The position numbers and the translations under genes are program-made. Below are positions 57,574 to 64,000 of a DNA stretch of 64,000 bases, piece after piece. The DNA is from Cercospora beticola (taxonomy: Eukaryota; Ascomycota; Dothideomycetes; Mycosphaerellales; Mycosphaerellaceae). The notes below the pieces were generated by a model that did no database searches, was not told the origin of the DNA, and saw only the letters and a list, made by a program, of their open reading frames with translations. How positions within the stretch are numbered: position 1 is the first letter of the stretch; every line of letters begins with the position of its first letter. The stretch spans positions 62,001 to 126,000 of the forward strand of contig NC_088940.1 in NCBI RefSeq assembly GCF_033473495.1, read 5' to 3'.

Positions 57574-60221
57574 TCAACCTCGCAGCTCATCTTGAACCTC
57601 GGCCAGAAGCTCCTTCACGTTCTGGGACTGTGCGGCTGGCTTGCGACGCACCAGCTCCAGAGTGCCGCCCAGTGCACCCTTGTATGCAGCCCTGAAATCG
57701 GATCCAAGCGTGAGTAATGTTCCGAGCGCAGCAAGGGCGCGATAGAAGCTATCAGCATCGGATACATGAGGACTGTCGCTCTCTAATATCCCAGCGATGT
57801 CGAGGAGGAGAGCTTTGGCGCGAGCCTCTCGCCGTGAAGCTTCGTTAGCCGGGGCTTGGCTTGTCAACAGTACCGCGTAGTTCAGGTACAGCGTGGCAAG
57901 GGCCCTGACTTGAGCAGGCGATTCTGGTTCGGATGCGTATGACCGGACGAGTTTGAGAGCAGCGTCGAAAGTGCCATCTGCAATTAGGCATCCAGCATCG
58001 GTTTTGAACAAGTTCGCGAGGAGCCGGATGGAATGCACGGCATTGTTCGCTGTTTCTTGATGAGGCTGAAGTACACCAGCGCTGGCCAGGGTGTCGACGA
58101 TTGTCTTGTCCCCACTACAGGTCGTGCTGATGAAGGAAGGTGAAACGGCCAGTAGTGCGAGTACGCCGACTGCAGGCACCTTACTCTTTGTCGGCCATGT
58201 TGAGGCGATCTTCAGTAGTGTTGAGGTTTGCGTGTCTGTCGGTCGTGGATCCTGCTTGTTCTGAAGCTGCGTAGAGAGCTTCTTCAGCGCTTCAAGCTCG
58301 TCAGACTGTACGCCGCCCAACTCTCCTGACTTTTGAACAATAATGTTGATAGCGTTGATGGGGTTGCCTTCGATGATCTCAACATATGATCGTTGCGGCA
58401 GCTTTCGCTGTCCGGAGACTGAGGCAGAGCCAGCATCTCCAGGTCGGTATCGACTGTCACTTCCCCAAGGATCTCGCGCTTGTGGGGGAGGATTGGAAGC
58501 GCCGGAGCCTTGGCCAAATTTGGCGCCTTTGGTGTTGTCTGAGATCCAATTCGCGACCTGCTCGTAATATGTCATGGGAAGTTCGTTTCGTTCCAGAAAT
58601 TTTCGTGCTGCGTCCCAAGAGCTCTCTGTCAGATTGTAAGGTAACTTGAGAGGAGGCTTGCCATCCTCGATATCGATGTCGAAGACGTAGTCGTATTCTT
58701 GTCCATTGTACGTCTTCTTCTTGGCGCCTGTCCCTTCTCCCTCTACGACTGTCCCAATCTGCAGCACGAGAGGTCAGTGTCGGAACTCATTATTCGCTCG
58801 ACTGGGCCACACAACGTACCAAGTTCCACTGACTCGTAGAAGAAGCCCACAAGTGAGCAGTTACGCTCCCGTCATGTTCTCGTATGAAGAGTTGCTGACC
58901 ATCCTTTTGACCAACTTGTGTTTGGAGTGCCTCTGTTGACAATGCGTTAGCTCCCGCACTGTAATTTCATGCAGCCACTCCTTCGCATTTCTGTTTTGGG
59001 CATCGTCGCAAAAAGCACTGAAATGCAGTAAGGAGCAGAATCTGACGTACCTGGGCTTGGTAGATTCTCCTTTTGAAACGGCTGGCCTTGGGCCGCAGTC
59101 TCTGCAGGTATCGCGTACATGCGGTTTGTCTCGTCGAACTTCGCGATAGTCTGCAATATCGTCAGCGACTCACGATCACTTTCTCTACCTCATTGCTGTG
59201 TCACTCATACCTCTGCATCTGCTTGTCGTTCTGGATCGCGAGAGAAGATTCGAATGACGTTGTCGCTCGCTCCACTGACGATGTCGCCGGTCTCTGGACA
59301 AGCCGCAACAGTCCAGATGCTGATCGCGGGATGCGTAATGGTCTGTATGCATTGTCCGTTTCTCCATATCTTGACTGTGCGATCTTCCGACGAGCTCACC
59401 AGATCTCCATTCGGTAGAATGGCCAGATCGTAGATATACGCCGTGTGTCCCTCGAGCTCACCAATTGGCTGCCCATCCAGAGTCCATATCCGAATAACTT
59501 CATCATTGCCCGCAGAGGCCACAGCACCACCAGACCAGTGGTCAGATGGCAGCTTCGCGAAGCACCGAACAACGTCTGTATGCCCTTTGATCGCCTGGTG
59601 CAATTTCCCGTTGAAATCAAACACTCGAATGATTTTGTCCGCACATGCCGTCAAGATGAATTTGCTGTCGTATATCTCAACACCCCACACTGGCCCATCA
59701 TGACCTTGCAGCTCTGCAATTACATTGCCGCCCTCGATGTCCCATAGAAAGACCTGACTGTCCCAGCCTCCACTGACCACTTTGCTACCATCCTCGGTGA
59801 GCGCGAGACAGGTGATGTTGCCCGCATGCCCAATAAGCATGCGATGAGCATCCTCGTCTGGCGACTGTCCGACCTGCTTTACAAACACGAAAGTCTCGCG
59901 GCCACCGGCTGCAACTACACCCTTAGGATGCTGCTGCGATGGCGGAGCGTATGCCAGTCCGTTGAACCAATGTGAGCCCTTCAGTGCGATGGTGTCGTCG
60001 AAGGCGGGCGGTTTCGGCGATGTGAGGCTCCATTGCCGGACGGTGTTATCTCGAGAAGCGGAAAAGAGGAGATGGCCGTTCGGGAAGACGACTGCTCTGA
60101 CCTATGGGCCAATTGCTCGTCAGCAATTACCATCAAATGAGTGGTGGCGCAATGGCTTGCCGATGCTTACATCTTCCTCGTGGCCACGCAACGTGGCCGA
60201 CAGCTTGAAGTCGCCCGTCAT
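57574..60221 (-). CDS. doa1: Doa1/Ufd3/PLAA-like ubiquitin-binding WD40 protein
   Basis: A 779-residue Cdc48/p97 cofactor that binds ubiquitin and helps set cellular ubiquitin levels. Five exons: 60221-60171, 60101-59211, 59150-59051, 58932-58820 and 58758-57574. Introns are 69, 60, 118 and 61 bp with canonical ends, and all junctions keep frame. The start MTGDFKLSATLRGHEEDVRA opens a seven-bladed WD40 propeller (to about residue 305; GHAGNITCLAL, GHTDVVRCFA, GHTAYIYDLA units). The PFU ubiquitin-binding domain follows (about 345-460: GSVTAHLWASSTSQWNLIGT, then YDYVFDIDIEDGKPPLKLPY). The PUL domain, an armadillo-like Cdc48-binding fold, fills the C-terminus (about 515-779). Domain order and length are those of the family. 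Confidence 0.95.
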
Positions 60222-62331
60222 GCTGCCGGCAGATCAAATCTGAGCAATCGCGCAATGCAGTGCGGAGATGCCCAGGCAAATGGAAGGTGGTGTTGAAGCA
60301 AGCTGCAGGTGATCGAATGTACAGCTCAGAAGGTGGTGCAGACAGAAAGTGTTGCTGCAGCGATGAGAGCTTCACCAAACACCATCGCAGCAGCAGCTCA
60401 CGCAGCAGGCACCCCACGATGATGTAAGTGAACGAGTCTTGGCATTTACATGTTGCTCCCTCACGTTGACGCGACTCTTCCTGTTCCACAAACATCCGCC
60501 GACCATCTCTAATTCCCTCTGCTATCATCCTCAGCGGCTCAGCTTTCCAGTTGCTCTTACCCACAATATCGCGTTGTCCACGGATCTTGCATTCACTTCA
60601 CTCATTGGCACCTTCGAATCCCTCTCACAGCTCAGTGAAACGCGTCGCGTGCTCCGCGTGCAATTCCCACTGTGGTGAGCGTACGGTACCATGCCACTGT
60701 ACTTGTCTGAGAGTAATGTCATAACGATACAGAAAATCACTATCCAGGAGCCAATCTGGTCTGACCGGGTAAAGACAGCAACGCAACCCTGCGATCCATC
60801 CTTCTGCTATCTTGGGGCGTCGTACCCTGTGAAACACTCTTTGGAAATGTTTACGAACTTGTCGCGTGCTGCGAATATCTCCGTCGGCTGACCGCGCTCA
60901 GGCGCCGTTCATGCTGACACATTCAGCAATCCGAGGAGATCACCATGGAAGCCCGGCCGATGGAACACGAGGCCAACGGTGACAACGGGACTGGAAGACG
61001 CTTCGCTTGCAACTTGCGGCTTGTTCTACCATCGTTCGGGCCGCTGAACCGGACAACATGGCCAAAACTCAGCCCTTCCTGCCACCTTCCTGCCACATCC
61101 AGGGCTGACTTGCGACCGGTCCCTCCTGCACATGTTCTAGAGCTGGCTATAGGCTTTTGCGCAGGTCTGCAGGTCGATGACAGGCCCTTCGGAGAATTTG
61201 TTACATCCTCATTCCAGCTGGCCGGATCATGCATGCTCCATCGGCCAGGGCCATGATACATACTCATAGCAGTACATCTACCGAACTGGTAGGTGAATCT
61301 GCCATTCACGCAAGACTCTCAGCCACCGCGACCTTGGAGCGCAATGTGGCTACGGCTGACTGTAGGTGACGGGCGTGTTTTGGCCAGAGCGGCATGTCCG
61401 CAGTGCCTCACGTTCAATCTCTGTCACACATATGGCCCTGCGAGTTGCATTTGGTGCAGGCTGATTGTGCTGCACCTGATGTGGCTGAAATCTGAACACA
61501 TTCCTCGGACGCTATGTTGGCATCTGGCACCGACGATGCGGAACGCGAGGATCCAGCTGTTGCTTGACCTCAGCCGTACACGCATCTGGTAATAATTCAT
61601 GAATCCTGCATCCACCCGTGACCCACCTCACTAATGCTCGAGCACTGCGTTCACTTCATGTGCCCCGAAATACTCATTGTGTTGAACTGGCTGGGTGGAA
61701 CGGCCTCGGTCAACGCCTCCAGCCCTATCAGCTGCATTTCGTCAGATTCGGTCAGAATCGTGGAGGCCATCACAGCCCGCTACCACGCGCGCGTGAGACA
61801 TCCAACGCCAGACGTGCGCCAATCATCTTGTCTGGCGAGTGATCAACAGCGAGGCGGCATCTGCATTTGGGCAGCTTGGGTGCCAAGCCACGACCATAGC
61901 GTAGCTCTGGACAGGATCCCTCGATGACGGACATGTCCGAGTCGAAGTGGATCATAACCTTACTCACCTTCCTAGTCGCTGCTCGGAGCTTATATCTACG
62001 ATAGCCGCCCGTCATCGCCATCCTGCTGACATACTGTTTCCATCACGACTGTTTGCCCAAAGGCAAGGCTGTTGCATCTGCAGAACCGCGCGTAAGACAA
62101 ATTCTGCACCGTTGTCGGCGTGTCGAGCTCGCTTCTGTTAGCGACGACCGGACCACTTTCGCCCTTCATCGGCTCGCCAAAGACCAAGGGCACTGCTGCA
62201 GCTGTCCAACGTGTCGCAAGACCTCAACGCTCGATGGCGATGTCGCCGAGCACGCAGGATTCGAGCTCTGGAAGAGAGCTTATGAATGCTCTGTCTGCGT
62301 GCGTATTCACAACCTGCACGTCACTCACAGC
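60222..62331. other. Intergenic, no supported gene
   Basis: A 2.1-kb spacer between divergent genes. A frame at 60,945-61,256 starts with a good ATG context but has no domain and no support. The rest is unremarkable. Confidence 0.5.
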
Positions 62332-63218
62332 ATGGGCATCTCTAACAGCCCACGAAGGCTTCATCTCAATGGCAAATTCTCAGACTTGACCATCACATGC
62401 AACTACAAACAGTGGGCCGTGCACAAGGCTATCGTTTGTTCTCGCAGTGGCTTCTTTGACGGCGCATGTTCACATCAATTCCGCGAAGCCAACACTGGGG
62501 TCATCGATTTGAGCGAAGATGATGAAGATGCAGTCGGGCAAATGATCCATTGTGAGCATTTCACGGTGCGCAAATCGTGCGTGAAAAGTATTGACAACGA
62601 GCAGATTTGTATCATCTTGACTACTTGAACGAAGAGCCACAGCAGCGACCTGCCGAAATGTTTCGCCACCGAGCATACACCCATCGCAAAGCAACGCCGA
62701 GCAAGATTGATTTCTCTCAAATCGAAGACCCTCTGCTTGCTCAAGCGGGCTTCTACGACAAACAAGATTCACCTTCACGCTCGCGAACGAATAGCATTTC
62801 TGCAAAACAGCCGCCGACGACTGCGCATCGACCTGACACTCCACAACAAGGCAACCAGCACGACGATCAAGTAGGATATGCAGAAGATTACGACGACACC
62901 GAGTCCGAATCGCATCTGGTGCTGCATACACAAGTGTACGCGTTGGGCGAGAAATACGACATTCCGTCACTGAAACAGCTTGCAAAGCAAAAGTTCGAAA
63001 TGGCAGCAGCGTGCTACTACGATGCTCCCGAGCTTGCGGAGGCGATCGAATTGGTCTATCAGTCAACAGTAGACACCGACAGAGGCCTACGAGACATTGT
63101 CCTGCAACTCTTCCGAAGACATCCTCAACTAGCAAACACACAAGACATCTATGCTGTGATAAAAGAGACGCCCGGCTTGGCACTTGACCTCTGGAAAGTC
63201 GAACGTGGCCTGCTGTGA
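62332..63218 (+). CDS. BTB/POZ domain protein
   Basis: Two exons, 62332-62551 and 62605-63218, with a 53-bp intron (GTGAGC, branch TTGAC, GCAG), give 277 residues. The BTB fold starts at once: LHLNGKFSDLTITC, then WAVHKAIVCSRSGFFDGACSHQFREANTGVIDLSEDDEDAV, interrupted by the intron just before YLYHLDY, which is the usual BTB helix. A variable acidic/Ser linker (residues ~95-165) separates it from the typical C-terminal HTQVYALGEKYDIPSLKQLA helix and LELVYQST-like region. These fungal BTB proteins may be Cul3 adaptors; the target is unknown. The ATG at 62,332 is the only one in frame. Confidence 0.85.
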
Positions 63219-64000
63219 CGCGAGCCAAGCGGTCGGTAACAGTGAGAAGTGAACGGAGTCTGCTTCATTGGATCCCAGGAGCATCACGAGGCACGAGCAA
63301 CAGGATCGCGTACAGCATTGCGTGGCGATGCATGTCAGATCAATGCGAATGACCTGTCACATTCGGCTCCCACGCCGATTTGGACCCGCAAAGACGCCTT
63401 ACCGAGATGCCTCGAGCATGGAAGCGACACGGCAGGCCACGGCAGCTAGCCGATGCGAACTACGGCGGCCTGCACAACAAGCGACGGTGGCTCGTAGCCT
63501 GCTGCAGTACACCCACAGGTTGCTACGGGCGACTGACTTCAAACAGCGTGACCACCGCCCGCTTGGCTCTGGACATGAGTGAAGCGGTCACGAGACGGAA
63601 TCCCTTTACGGAGTGCGGAGCCCTCAAACAGGACTGCTGGAGGCAAGAGGCAACTCATTCTAGCTTCAACTCGTCCTGTTCGAAGCACTCGTTGCCTCAA
63701 ACATCCCACGTCCACCTCAGCTGGACCTTCATGATCAGCCGAGATGAGAGCCGCCTCCTCGAAGCTCTTATGAAATTGCGAAACTACAAGTCTTCACCGG
63801 CGCCGTTACTCCCATGTACCAACGCGCAACAATTACGCACCCGAAAGTGGAAGTCTTGCGATGTATAACAAATATTGCTCGGGACATCGTGCGTCGAGAC
63901 TTCGGCTCGGATGTTACCAGTCAAGCAAGATGCTGCATGATCTACACATGCGTACACGCGATGGCAGCGTTTCAAGTCACGCATGCAAGAAGAGCCTCCC
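63219..64000. other. Intergenic to window end
   Basis: No supported gene; a 160-codon frame at 63,380-63,868 lacks any domain or codon bias. Confidence 0.5.

Noticed and set aside
60945..61256. 103-codon frame with good ATG context
   Set aside because: No domain, ordinary codon use and no splice partner; insufficient evidence for a gene.
63380..63868. 162-codon plus-strand frame near the window end
   Set aside because: No domain and no codon bias, and it overlaps other frames in the same region.

Overview
This window looks like nuclear DNA of a filamentous ascomycete (Pezizomycotina), most likely a Dothideomycete. Genes carry short introns (about 47-69 bp, a few longer) with GTRNGT donors, CTRAC-type branch sites and YAG acceptors. 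Recognisable genes include apsA/NUM1, mdm34, pfa5, cwc24, doa1 and a saccharolysin. An 18-kb block carries the signature of repeat-induced point mutation (RIP). The class assignment is inference; no species marker was found.

Layout. 1-12,690 is a normal gene region: a small Thr-rich secreted protein (-), a lectin-like protein (+), an M3 oligopeptidase (+), a short-chain dehydrogenase (+), a DUF7918-type protein (+) and an acidic-tailed protein of unknown function (+). 12,760-15,250 is a decaying tandem array with about twelve copies of a roughly 215-bp unit. 15,250-16,400 is a transition zone with one coding-like fragment. 16,400-34,492 is an AT-rich island in which CpA and TpG have almost vanished. 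It holds a minus-strand Copia element (17,977-24,344) with 229-bp LTRs and a nested inverted solo LTR, a hAT-like DUF659 transposase relic (-) and a plus-strand chromodomain Gypsy element (27,705-34,492) with 195-bp LTRs. The island stops abruptly at 34,492. 34,493-64,000 is again a gene region: apsA (-), cwc24 (+), a 66-residue cysteine-rich secreted protein (+), an F-box-like protein (-), a GH17 glucanase (-), a small Cys protein (-), mdm34 (-), a zinc-ribbon protein (+), pfa5 (+), doa1 (-) and a BTB protein (+).

There is no operon or obvious metabolic cluster; the genes are mainly individual housekeeping or secreted-protein genes. The linked theme is genome defence: three transposon classes piled at one site and inactivated by RIP, next to an expanding then decaying satellite. 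Small secreted proteins lie on both sides. Exon structures were built by eye from splice signals and reading-frame continuity; all multi-exon models keep frame. Most remaining intergenic sequence shows no supported gene, and no tRNA, rRNA or CRISPR was recognised.
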